This document shows positions 13,101 through 25,202 of a stretch of 64,000 bases of DNA, piece after piece (within the stretch, counting starts at the first letter, position 1; every line of letters begins with the position of its first letter). The stretch is from positions 46,411-110,410 of the forward strand of contig CAMPET010000087.1 in assembly GCA_946803715.1 (NCBI GenBank). Reading direction: 5' to 3'. The position numbers and the translations under genes were made by a program. The stretch is from Beroe ovata. Taxonomy: Eukaryota > Ctenophora > Nuda > Beroida > Beroidae. The notes under the pieces are model-generated. The model ran no database searches, was not told the DNA's origin, and saw only the letters and a list, made by a program, of their open reading frames with translations.

Positions 13101-13878
13101 CCGATCCCCGAGCCCACTGGTGAGACAATTTCATCCTCTCTTTTCCCTAAATCTCCCCATTCCCTAATTCCTGTGTCCCCGTAGTATATCCCCTGCCATG
13201 AAAACACAAACACCAGATCCGAACTACATCCCAGTCTAATTAAATTGGTAATTTGTAATTAATTAGTAATTTGTTGCTGCTGTCAACCTCCTTTCTATTT
13301 ATTATTCCCACTCCCCAGAGAGCAAGATGATGGGTGTACTCATGACATTTGGGAGGTATCTCAAACTCACCACTGTGCCCTTGTTTAGCTTCAACAAAGC
13401 AAGTACTCACACTGCTCCCAAAGAAGAAGGTGGGTAGTTACATAGTAGTAACATAGTAGTAACATATTGGGAAGTTACATAGTACATAGTCAGTGTTTCA
13501 TAGTAGTAACGTATTGGGTAGTTGCATAGTACATAGTCAGTGTTACATAGTAGTAACGTATTGGGTAGTTGCATAGTTGGTTTGTATCACAGAACAATAT
13601 GAATACGTTACGGTGGTACTCCCGATTTAATCTTGTCACTGTTTTAAATCCGGTATCGACAACCAAAACACATGTCACCGGCTAATCATTTAGACGGAGT
13701 GATGACGTTCAAGAAGTATCTGGAAATGACCACTGTTGATGTAGTTGGTCACCTCAAATCCCCCTCAAGCGTCACCCATGATAGAGGTAGCAAATTATCG
13801 AACCAATTATTCGTTATCAGTATCTTCGCGCCACTTACTACTTTGTTGATCCTGCTCATTGCTCACTGTAACAACTGA
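10189..13878 (+). CDS. Novel sushi/Ig-repeat GPI-type surface protein
   Basis: Twelve exons splice in phase to 664 residues: 10189-10264, 10394-10790, 10875-10996, 11094-11264, 11372-11486, 11674-11873, 12076-12190, 12415-12608, 12728-12842, 12926-13119, 13319-13429, 13694-13878. Residues 1-22 are a signal peptide (MFLVKVTYLFGPFLYF core). Residues 26-198 form an unrecognised, probably beta-rich domain. Residues 199-255 are one sushi/CCP domain (PPCTSL, VRCKSGF, ITCSK, EPSC). Three tandem repeats of about 103 residues follow, each made by two exons: DCVSISLSEP, then ECACLCEDRC, then GTFTVRP and LEYYCAVSRVGK. They look like Ig folds with B and F strand cysteines, extra cysteines after strand B and no core Trp. 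Exons 11 and 12 share TF-x2-YL-x2-TTV and are a duplicated pair. The tail ends in a 22-residue hydrophobic stretch and HCNN, fitting a GPI signal. Function is unknown; adhesion or immune recognition is inferred from domain types only. Confidence 0.8.
13435..13575. repeat. 48-bp minisatellite in intron 11 of the surface-protein gene
   Basis: The words ACATAGTAGTAAC, TATTGGG and CATAGTACATAGTCAGTGTT recur with TATTGGG near 13464, 13512 and 13559, a spacing of about 48 bp. It lies between the duplicated exons 11 and 12. Confidence 0.8.
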
Positions 13879-14477
13879 ATTCACTGCTCACTGTCATCTT
13901 AGAGTCACGGGCTGTTGGTAAGCCCACAAGGAGACACCTGGTTTTGGAGCGCCGTGTGGAGGGTGACGACGCGTACCAAGTAGGAATGAGCTTACTGTTT
14001 ACCATGATAATTACGATTGTGATGAGTCGATTAAGAGTAATACAAGATTGTTGCGATTGGAATACTGATAACTGCTACTAAAAACCTCGTGCGTATGGCC
14101 GTATGCAATGCAACAACTGCAGAATGAATGATGGCTAAGTTAAAACGGGGTCGTCACTCGTCATCAAATTCATTATCATTTCTGGTCATTGTTTCATAAT
14201 TTCATTGCATTGTTCATGTTCATTGTCATTTCCATTGCCAATGCTATGGCCGCCGGCAGGACCATGCACATGTTTGTTGATCCAGATCATGTTATAATCA
14301 TTTTTGTTGTTATTAATATTGTTATTAATGTTGTTATTCATAAATCATAATAATAAACAAAGCTTATTCTTTGTTCTTGCCGGAATGCCGGATATTATCA
14401 AGTTATTTGTCGGTACCACGGGATCGGGGAATCCTGGAATTCGATCGCGCGCGCGCGCGCGCAGGAATATTTGCAAT

Positions 14478-14615
14478 TTGTTGTCGGGCGATGCCAGACC
14501 ACTGATGCAAGCCGCGAAAATAAGTCTGAGAAAGTAAGCCTGAGAATAAGTTTGCGCCGCGCGCGAGCGACACGAAATTCTCGCGACAGGGTCTGTCATT
14601 GCATCGATCGACAAG
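14478..14615 (+). repeat. CGCG-containing dispersed repeat, copy 2
   Basis: Same word order as copies 1 and 3: GGCGATGCCAGACCACTGATG, CTGAGAATAAGTTTG, CGCGCGC, GAAATTCTCGCGACAGGG, ATCGATCGACAA. A pure (GC)n run sits just upstream at about 14446-14462. Confidence 0.75.
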
Positions 14616-14744
14616 CAATTTGGGTCCCGGGACCAGCTCTACTTTTGAGGCCTATAGTATAAGTATCACTCGGATAGCGCGGCGCGCAGGCGAAAAACTG
14701 CAATATCAATGATATGAATGATAAACATTGCATTGAACGGTGAA

Positions 14745-14817
14745 TTTGTCTAGCGATGCTAAACCACTGATGCAAGCTGTCTGAGCACTGAGAATAAGTT
14801 TGAAGGCGCGCGCGCAT
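14745..14817 (+). repeat. CGCG-containing dispersed repeat, copy 3 (shorter)
   Basis: GCGATGCTAAACCACTGATG, CTGAGAATAAGTTTG and a GCGCGCGCGC run in the same order as copies 1 and 2; the GAAATTCTCG end is absent. Confidence 0.7.
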
Positions 14818-15259
14818 TTGTATCAGTAAAACGATGTACAGGATGTAAACAATTTTGTTTATAATGATGTTTCTCTCAAATTGAATGAATTATTGAATGA
14901 TATTATCGCCATCGTTTCTCACATGTCGATTCAATGGTTTGCCATAATATAATGAGATTTACAAATAAATATTCCATCAAGTCTGTCTACGTAACACACA
15001 TTGCACCAACAGAAAATCAAGTGTATTGGAAAAAATGAAAGTCACTACAATTAATGCATCTATATGGAAATGTCTATCACTCTTTAGTCTTTATCTTTCA
15101 TCAATATTGTCTTATCAGTTCATTATCTGCTTGGGTCTTCAATTGTACATTGTGCTGCTTCCAGGGAACAAAATCAATGAGACTCCAAAATACATAGATG
15201 CTATGCAGATATGCTGTGCACTTATAAATAACAGATATCGATGCAATAAATAAAAACTT

Positions 15260-18200
15260 TCAAATGATTGGTTTTATCCATATCAATAAAAATGTTAAAA
15301 TCATCACAGTTTTAAAATGAAGCTGGAATCCAGATGAGGATGTCCCCTTGGTGCTTCCTGCATCTGCATTATTAGAAAAATCATCAAGTTCAATGATCAC
15401 CAGTTTGTTTTGGAGGTTCTTCATCAAGTTATTCAGTTTTGATTTTAGTCTTGGAAGGTGTTCTTTGGAAATATCCTTTGGTGTTTCTTCTGTAGTTGGA
15501 ATCCTGTAATGAACACAGTTAAAATGGAATTAAGAAATAAATTCAACTCCACAACTTTTATTTACAACTAATTGTTAACTTTAATTGTGTAACTTTTGGT
15601 TGTATCAACTCTTCCCAGTAGGAAATGGACCCTGAGGACCTGAATGAACATTTGAAATCTAGGAGTTATCTTATTGGAAATAAATACACCTATGCTGATG
15701 CTGCCTTACACAAGTTGATTGAAAGAAAGCGAGACCAATACTCAAGTTATGGAAATATCATTAGGTGGTTTGATCATATAAACAGAATTAGGAGTCCCTC
15801 AATCAATATCAATCACCAGGAATTGTCTGGTGAGTACTAGGCCTATGTTTTGATTCTTAATTGAGAAATCATTTCAATTTTATCAATGATATCTATATCC
15901 CTCAATCAGTGAGCATGTACACATCATCAAGTTGGAAGGACAAACTGAGTCAGAAAGTGAGTAGAACTGGTATACTTAATGCCTTCATTGGTTTTTTGCT
16001 AATTCATAGATATAAAGTACAAATCAACTTACATGTCAGTTATGTACACGCCCCTTCCTTCCCCATTCCAGCAGTTTGTCTCCACTACTGTACGGGTATG
16101 GTTATAGCAGATCAAGTTAGGGTTAAACAGCTTCCTCTCAGCTATAGCTGGGTCAAAGTAGGTAGAAGGTGTTTCTGGGGTGGGGTGGAGGGTGATGTAT
16201 TCGGTGGAATAAACATCAGGTTTTGGGAGAGCTTTCACTATCCTTTTCCGTCGCTCCTGAAGAATATGTTGTTAGTTGGTACTTTATTTTTGTGTATGAA
16301 GGGATGTTGTTTTGAGATGTTGTACCACTAACCGGATCATTCACTGAATAGTCTCTGCTAGGATCTGACAGAACTGCTTTGAAGTGGTACTCACACTGAA
16401 AGGCAAACAATAGGTAACAACCGGCTAAAATCACACCTGTTTCCAAAACAAGCAACAATTTGTTGTTTAATCTTACCACGTCAGAGTAAAAATCATCCAT
16501 CATCTCGCGTCTGATGTACGATTCCATTTCTAGTTTTAGTTCTCTATATCTGTTATAGTGGGTATAAGTGTGAACGTTTTCCTGTACCTGCAAAATGAGT
16601 TTTCATGAGATCAGCATATTTAACATTTAAGTCACGGGTGACCTATTTACGGAGATTCTTTCGTATAATATGGTGTTAATCTATGCTCAGAAAGTATTTT
16701 CTTGGAATTCTAGTATTAACTCATAATTCACTGGAAGACATTTGCAAACGTGATGAAAGCAAATCGTGAGTACATTCAAATGGGAAGCGTGAAAGGGTAA
16801 GCCTGAACAATTTGTACAATGTACACTCGTATTCAGATTAGGTATCACAATTTGTACAATTTGTACAATTGTGCGCTCGTATTAAGATGATATCACCCAC
16901 CTTCACGTACTGGGGGAACCAGAGCATCAAGATGTCGATGAGAGGTTGAAAAGGTACCAAGCACTTTGAGACAACATCGGTACAATAGTTAAAGCATGTC
17001 GGGATTTTGAGGGTGTGGTCTGTACATGATTTACAGCTCAGCTCTGTCACTGGCAAGTAGGAGTTTGGTTATTTTCTTTAGTTGATTTTAATCAACATGA
17101 AAGCTGTTGCCATGGTTACAGGATAAGCATAAGGTCATTATGAGGGCCAAGAATTCGCCATAATAACATCATATTATCGTCCTCCATGCTTAGTAAACAA
17201 AACTTGTTTGTTTTTGAATCATGGCAGCATGAGTCCCGACTTACTTCCTGCTCTTATCAAGTCGTTGACACAGGATGGCGAGAATTCGGAGGAGGAAATG
17301 GTTGAGAAAATGTCGTCTGCTGCTTGCCAGCTGACTTCTAATAGTTTGTAGGAGTAAACCAGCTCCTGGGATACGATCACTTTTACTGCTGTGTTTTCAT
17401 TGCACGCAGTTTGACACACTCAGTTTGTTGTTGTACTGTTTGATTTAACTGATTGATTTCTCTGGTTGATTTTACCCTTATACCTGAAGGTATCTGTTGA
17501 TTGAGTTTCCCATATCCGCCACTATCTTCTCACTACAGAAGTTGGGCATGTAATCCACATCAAGGAAGCTGTCCATGAATTGTAGGGTTGCCTGTTTCAC
17601 CAGCGCACTTCTCTCAATGCTGAGGTTCCCAATCACTCGGTACTGCAGTGCGGTCTGGCGCAGAGAGTCAGACAAGAAGGGCAGGTTGAGTGTCTGTATC
17701 GCTGAAATTGTGCCATGAGAGTTGTGATTTTAGTTCTGATTACTAATGAAGGCATCCCGATCGCCTGATCCCCCACAGTTTCCCTAACTATCAATATTCA
17801 ATAGACTCCACAGAACCGTGAGAGTCTACGAACTGAACCCAATTTCCCGCGCGGCTCCCACACTCCCACTACGATGTTGATGATACAACAAACTCACTGC
17901 TGAAGTGGCGATGGGTGATATCTCGAATGGTGATGAGGTTTCTGAAGAACAGCTGGTGAGAGTCGGATTGAGCTCGACCACGCAACACTGCCTCTACTGA
18001 CTGTGTGCAGCAGTGTGGACTCTCACGGTATCTGCAGATGTCATCTGAGGAAGGAGGGCAAATTGTTATTTGCTATCTGAGGATGAATAGGGCGAGGGAC
18101 ATGGTGTGGAAGGAGTGTGACTCTTGATTTGAAGAGGATGAGATTGGAATGTGAATTGATGTTCAATATGGGAAACTGTCATGAATCAATTTGAAGAGCT

Positions 18201-18524
18201 GTGCGGATATGATAATGCTCTATAGTTCAGTTGTCAATACAATATCTGCTCGAGTGAAGTGGACTCACTTTTAGGATAGTCTGGTGTGAGGTCTTTGCTT
18301 GGGAATAATAAACTGGATAGCAAATAGCACGTTTCAGTGATTTCACCTGAAAAGAGCAATTATTAAGAGCTCCCTATAACGGGCTATAACAGAAACATTG
18401 CACTGTAATGAATTTTTTAAAGGAAAGTTCGGTTTTTGATCACGAAACTTGACTCACTTTTGTAAGCTTGAATTCGGTACGGTGATATAAGTAGACAGCA
18501 CAACAGATTGAAGATTAATCGCAT
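15260..18524 (-). CDS. Glypican (GPI-anchored proteoglycan core)
   Basis: Ten exons join in phase to 473 residues: 18458-18524, 18269-18346, 17898-18044, 17484-17701, 17245-17365, 16901-17049, 16477-16587, 16333-16395, 16033-16256, 15260-15503. Exon 1 is a signal peptide (MRLIFNLLCCLLIS). The mature part carries exactly 14 cysteines in the glypican order: ETC, DIC then HCC, NFC, SPSC, LSCKSC, PTCFNYC, SKC, CEYH, LICY, TNCWNG. The SPHCCTQSVE and NCWNGEGRGVY segments are glypican hallmarks. The C-terminus is a Ser/Gly-rich linker then a hydrophobic stretch, as expected for GPI attachment. Only one Ser-Gly is evident in the linker, fewer than the usual cluster for heparan sulfate chains. Glypicans at the cell surface bind Wnt, Hedgehog, BMP and FGF ligands. 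It is about 80-100 residues shorter than vertebrate members, mainly C-terminal. An EEF1E1-like fragment lies antisense in the last intron. Confidence 0.88.
15622..15838 (+). pseudogene. EEF1E1/AIMP3-like GST-C fragment, antisense in glypican intron 9
   Basis: An open frame of about 72 residues matches the C-terminal GST-like half of EEF1E1 (AIMP3), a scaffold of the multi-tRNA-synthetase complex. LNEHLKSRSYLIGNKYTYAD aligns with the LN-x-YL-x6-YLTG-x2-FTLAD segment, and IIRWFDHINR with the VSRWFCHIQ segment. It is preceded by CTTCCCAGTAG and ends near CTG|GTGAGT, so it looks like an intact exon with acceptor and donor. No N-terminal exon was found nearby. It may be a genomic fragment captured by duplication, or an exon of an unrecognised nested gene. 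It does not overlap any glypican exon. Confidence 0.55.
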
Positions 18525-21500
18525 TTCCTACGAATCATTGCGGAATAACTTGTGTCTGAGTGAGCACCGTTACTGCTGCTGGCGTCGTATGATTGTCATC
18601 CTTCCTATGTAGACTGGGGACATAGAGGAGGAGAGGGGTTAAAGAGATTGTTTAATCATAGCGACACCTCAAGAATTGTATCCTAGGGTTGTCAATTTTT
18701 CAGTTTGTAAGCTGAAAGCATTACCAACAAAGATGATATTTCCCCGATATTCTCTAAGTATTGAAGTAAGTTATCGTCAGTAGGACAAAACAATATGTCC
18801 TCAATGTGAAAATGTTATTCGTCATGGTTCAACGAAACTAACAAGTGAGCATTGCGTATTTTGGAGAAATATTCTAAACGGTCGAGAAATTGCTGGGACT
18901 TCTGTTGAACAAAATTATCGAATGGTGTCAATCAAGTTATAAAGGGGCATAAAATAATATTATGTAACAAAATAAAATCTAAGTCGGCTCCGGAATGATT
19001 CGGTTTTGTCGTAACAGACAGTCAGTCATATAAATATAATTGATCTGCTTCAATTCAGCCAATCTACTCTTGTGTCTACTCCGATTTCTAACGTAATTAG
19101 GACGATGATTGAAGGGCGAACCGGTAGGTTGGTATATAATATGTTATTGGGCAATTAGAAATTTGTATGTCGGCGAACGTATATTAGGTTTCGAATGTAC
19201 GGCGGAAAATGCGATTACAGCGAGTGTTGTAGCATGCTATCTGGTGAGGGAACAATATGTCGCTATATGCGATGAAAATGAAATTTCCCAGACATAAATT
19301 ATGCGTTTTCAGGGAATCTCTAGAAATTCCGGGATCGCATTTTCCTGCAGATAGGAATCGAGAGATTTCGCAGTGAAACGAAAAACTGGATTCCGATCAA
19401 ATCTAATCTAAGACAAACAAAATATACAGGGACACCGCAAAAATGTGAATTATTACACCTAGACTAGGTATGGCATGTGTGTGTGTATGTTTGCCTGTGT
19501 TTGTTGTATGTTTGTCTGTTTGTGTACCCATGTGTTTGTGCGCACATTGTAATAACAGGTTGAAGAAGGGAATGGTATGTCTGAGTGATGAAGTACCTCT
19601 GAGAAGTGATCGAATGACGGGATGATAGGATAATCTAACACTGTAGACCGTAATACAGATCCCATCGGCATGTCACGTTGCATGAAGCCGCGCACGTGAC
19701 AACACACGTGCACACTGAGCGCCACGTGTCAGTGACACGCTACAAATACCACCCTCACGCACTCACGCGGTATTCGACCAGAAATATCACGCACTGGATC
19801 GCGTGTTATGCAATGTCTGAAAAAAGAGATTGTTTTGCAACTCAATGTCGGGATAGGATAAACGAATTCTAGCTTGAGGACTCGTTTTCTTTCTGTCGAC
19901 AGGTATGTGATTTACACTCTTTTCAACCTCTGTTAAAACTAAATCTACGAGAATCAATACCTCATGCCTTTCATTTAGTAAGCGATTGAGTACCTACCTA
20001 TGTGGCTCATATTTCTGAAGAATAGTGTATTGTACCGTTACAAACCACAACTATCCCATGTATATTACTGACTGCTCAGTTACCTAAGTAGTATTAAGAA
20101 CTTGATCAAATAAGTTATCATTAAAACTGGAATATCTATAGAAAAGAAAGATGACTTAACCAAAGATTTGAACTGTAGGAAAGCTTTGACTATTGAGTTG
20201 ACATAGCACTATTTTGTAGACCACAATTATCACCATCAGCCCGGTCTATAATGATCGTAAAACACGAGATGATATCTGCATTCGCAAAATTTCATCATCA
20301 ATTGGCGTGATTACTAATTGGGTAATTATGCCTACTGTGTGCTAAGTGAACCGATTAACCCTTTTTGCGTGAGCTTACATCTAAACAAAGCAGCAGTATA
20401 ATCTCAGCTAAAAACTCTCGCTTCAGCTCTATCATAAGCTCTTTAATAAGCTCTATAATAAGCCCCGTCAGAACGGCTATATCCGGTCTATTTCACAGGA
20501 TGATGAACTCATGCCTTGTTATTGCAATGTGGTGCGGAAATGTGGTGCGGAAATGTGGTGCAGTAATATGGTGCGGAAGTGTGGTGCAGTAATAATGGCA
20601 ATGCATAATGATATATCAGTGATTTTCCTGCTAATCAAGATAGCTCTGGTTAAGCGGTATTATAGATGACGCCGCTGCTTATACAGACCTTGTTTATTAA
20701 TGATAATATATTTTCAATTTATACTGAAAAATATTATTATTTCTCATAATATTTATCTGATGTCTAACCTCATTACTCATATAATATGTAATCTATTCGT
20801 CTGTGACTGGCGTGGGCAGTGCAGTTTATTACATACTGTCTGACTCTTGCTGGAGTGCTTTGTGATAAGTGACATTGGTCAGAAGTGACATAAGTGAGAT
20901 TGTTACATTTGATATCGATCCCCAAATTCCCAATATTGGTTGACTGATTCCCAGTGCTCTGGGCTTGTTTGACTGATTCCCAGTGCTCAGCTGGCCCATA
21001 TTTTCGCACTGTCAGAACACAGCTGGGCTCCTATACTGAGCTATGGCCGGTCAATGGGAACACAAGGGAAATGTCACACATGGGAAATGTCACATGGTAC
21101 ACAGTGATGGGTCACGTGTGGTACAGCACCTGTACGTGTGGTGTGTGAGTTTCAAATCAATGTGCTGGTATTCGAGTAGCGATCTGTTCCACTTGCGATA
21201 TCTAGATTGTGTTTTATAATAACTTGTGTCAGTACCTATATAGCTTGTCTAAACCTGGAACCATATCAATCGATCCCTCATCATTGTTTATCGATCAAGT
21301 ATTTTGAACACGATTTTACTATTTGGATGAATAACGGCAGGTTCTGTATTATACTTATAGTATCACAAAAACAATCATTTCAACAAAACAACTCGTATCA
21401 ACAGTCAACACTCGTATCATGCATAGAAGAGGTCTGTAATCACCCATTACAAGTACAGGGAGTACAATCACCCCCCTTATATGGTGCGCTGATCAATGGT

Positions 21501-24500
21501 CAAGTTCTACGCATACCCAAAACTCGTATCCCTGCAAAAACTCAATTCTACGAAATATAGGATCTAGCTAACATGTTGCCCCACTACCTCGTGTCGACGG
21601 TAGGGGCCGCGCGCGCGCGGTCCTCGCCCCCCAAGTCTGGTGAGGTTATAATAAATGATATGTCGTGTCCCTAATTGATTTTCCCTTACCACGTACATCG
21701 CGCAGCATACTGTATGCGATCGTTTGCCAACAAAAACGGGGTGTAATGAGTAGAATATTCAATAATGGTTGATCAAATAACAGATTCTTTCCCTATAGAG
21801 TTTGCATTATTTTATGGGTGGGCATGCCGATTTTTGTCGTTCATATTGCAACATGGAAAAGGCTGAGAAGCTGATCATTAGCCAAGAAAATCAAACGTGA
21901 TCGTAATCATGGGATTCAACGTGGCTGCTGTACGCTGCCAAAACTACACTACATACCACTCTAAATAAAACCCAAATAGAGTTAAGAAAACATGAAAGCT
22001 ATTTACCAGAGGTTTTCAATGATGCATAATTATTCAAACATCAACATGATAAAACTACCAAGAAAGTAAGCTGCATTTATGCCCATTTTAGATTCAAATT
22101 ACTTGTTAACAAACGAGATGTAGAGGGATGATTCAGGACCGCGATCACAGGATTCGTGAGAAATGAGAGGGTAATGAAGACAAATGAAGGTTCGCGCTCA
22201 AAGCGTACAATATGATTATTCCCACACTTACACGGGTGTGTCAATTTGCAAATCCCGAGATCATTTACCACTTGTTTCGAATTAAATCATTAAAAAATGG
22301 GTGATAATGAATGAGAACGAGGACGATTTTTGTACGCCGTATTCATTATTCCGTATTAATCGAATCACAGGGTCATGAATCAGCTCAACCACATACCATG
22401 TTGTATTTCAGGAAGGCCATAGAAAGCGCGGGAAATTCTATACATTTTATAGTTCGGACTACTATAAATTGTTGATAATCGCATTGGAAATCCGGACCTT
22501 GATTATAGTGGAGATTAAAATAAAGTATGACCAAACTTATGAGATACTATAAAGTGAAGTCTTTTGAAAGGACTTGATGTGACAAAAGAAACGCTAATAA
22601 GCAGTGCAGAGCTCATTAACAGATGATAGGTATAACTATAGGTCACTAAAGAATCGCAAAGCTTGTAGGTGAGTGGGTAATGCGGTAAATACACGCTACA
22701 AAGAGGATTAGCTACGTCACAAGAAACAAGAGAGAACACGTCATGTAACAAAAACAGAGAAAGGGCATGGAAAGAAGGAGTGGGTGGGTGATAGAAAAGC
22801 CATGGCACTCAAACTGAAAGCAGGCGTCATGCAAAAGGTAAAATAATGTCCTTGATGAAAAGCGGTCGGAAGCGATCTCTGACATGTCGAATCCGAAATC
22901 TTCTGTGTGGGGGTGGGGGGGTAGAAAGGCCTCGCCTAGGTAATAGTCATTCCCAATCCTATATATTATATTACATAGCTCAGTAGGTTATATGTGATAT
23001 AACACCACGCTTGGTATTTATTATGATGTTATGTGTATTATTACAAGTAGACTAAGGTAGCGGTAATGATATCAAGGCTCGACATGTCTGAGAGCTAAGA
23101 TTACTCGTGGATCTAGACACTGATCAAATCAGTGTTTGGATCGCACAGATTTCGATATCTGGGGTAAGTTTTTTCAATGATAGTTGTATAGCTGCAACGC
23201 AATAACACGGCAAAGCTAAGTTAGAAAATTAGCACTGAGGACAAACCGCGTTTTTTTCCGAAAATTGCGCATTATTATAGAAATGTGGTAATAACCATGG
23301 TAACGGGGTTACAATAGCGGTTTATTACCGGTAGTAACAGCGGTAGGCGGTAGGCTATCGGAAAACAAATTCAGAAAAAACATCTTATGCGTCAGTGATG
23401 ATGGCTGGGGTCTGAACTGTGAAAGGACGAGAGTTTTTGTCACTTATACCTTATGCTTTGTAACTCATGGATATTATACAAACTGTGTTTAACACCCATT
23501 GAACTATACACCTTGACCAGCAACTTTACTGTCCTCAGTGTCAGAGTGCGATATGCCTTCAGGTGACATACTATTATTGGTGTGAAATATCATGCGAAAA
23601 AAGTTGCTGTAACAAAACTTGTTGTTATTTTTTTTCTATTATCAGGTTGGCATTGTAGCCTGCAAACATGGTCATAAGTATTGTGAAACGTTCGTGAAAG
23701 GGCCTGGTGTGAAACAATTCTATCTTAAACATAAAATTAGGGAAGGAGACAAAAAGGACTAATCATAAGTCAAAAGGAGATCGGCAAAATCTTTCTCGAT
23801 TGTCCCATTAATTTAGAACTTAAGATCTGTTTGGGTTTTTGCCAGGTTCTTAGTTAGGCAAAATCTGAATGATTCAGAGATCGGATCTTTTTAATAATAA
23901 CCAAGCAAACGATGGAAAAACTACATTCAAATCACTATCCTTTTTTACACCATACAGCAGCGCTAAGAAATCATTATCGAAATTTGATAATTACTTGAGA
24001 ACAGGTTATATATTAAGTCCACTCTCCCTCTCTTTCTATCCTATAGTTTTTAATGATGAGAAATTAGAATACATACAGGAAATACATACTAGAAAAAACT
24101 CTGTATGATGACATGATGTCACTTGTATACAAATAGTTCTCTAAAATAAGTAGGTATCCCCGAGTGCTTGTCTATGCGTCATTGGCACTTGAAACAGCAT
24201 CGAAATAACAAATACTATGCTACAATAACAATACTATGCTACTTTAGAGGAGCATAATCATCACCCTTGACATCGCACCATGACTCTGATACGCGTGGTG
24301 GGAAGTGTATGTGAATATCATGGAAAATCATGTCAGTTTCCATGACATGACTACAACAGTATATATAAACCAAGACACAGTGAACCATGATCGATGTTGA
24401 AACATATTGATCAACTTTATAAAACAGGTTATCATATGCAGAGTAAATGGTCGTCGTGCTTGCAGAAGCAATCTATAGTCTAGATGTATCATAGCAATCC

Positions 24501-25202
24501 AGGTCAAACAGCGATGAACAGCAACACATATCGAATTGCTCTTGCCAAGTCACTGAATGTCTGGAAACGGTTACATTCGGCGAGAACTATTGGAAATATA
24601 ATAGTAGAGTCTGCTTCATTGACATATATTATACCTCTCCCAATAGGTAGTGAAGTAGGTACCCTAGGAAGTTACTATGGTAACCCAAACTGTAACCTAT
24701 GTTAAGTAGTAGGTAAGTAGGTATTATAATGTAATTATCTTCCCTTTGACGCCTATCCAGAGAAAGTATTCTAAACGTGATCCAGGGTAAATTGCAGATC
24801 GGTATGATATGTGGTTTGAAATTAGGCAAGAGTATGGCGTCGTAGGATGAAGCTATGGATTGACTAATGAAAAGGAAAGAAATAGTTACACGTGCTATAA
24901 CATGGGTATTGAAGATCGTGCAATAGGATTGAAAGAGGTCGTATATTTATAATATACCTGGTATATATTGGCAAACAAGACCCTAGACGGATGCTGCATT
25001 GAGAACCAAACTGAATCCACTAACCTACATCAAAATCGTGAAATCTGAACTACCAGTTACAAAACAAGTAAATAATGTATATAGTAGTTCACATTTCATG
25101 AATCCATCAAAATGTGTCCAAATGCATAATATTTCCTATGAAAACAAAATTTCAGTGTCTGGTGACACTTTTCGGCTGCAATACCTACTTGCCGTGAAGT
25201 AA
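18525..25202. other. Gene-poor region left of the tandem array
   Basis: No convincing exon. It contains a CACGTG-rich patch at about 19685-19745, a 13-15 bp repeat built on ATGTGGTGCGG at 20528-20592, a short duplication of TGACTGATTCCCAGTGCTC at about 20940-20988, and a CGCGCG run near 21610. Short open frames in this area show no family resemblance or splice pairing. Confidence 0.55.

Larger units (their letters stand above)
13879..15259. other. Intergenic between convergent genes; two CGCG repeat copies
   Basis: 3' flank of both the surface-protein gene and the glypican. An AATAAA at 14352-14357 on the + strand could be a distant polyadenylation signal for the surface protein. Two repeat copies are listed separately. 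No coding signal. Confidence 0.55.

Noticed and set aside
16216-16593. A 125-residue minus-strand frame with a membrane-like segment (LLLVLETGVILAGCYLLF)
   Set aside because: The hydrophobic part is glypican intron 7 read through; splicing at 16477 and 16395 removes it and restores glypican phase.
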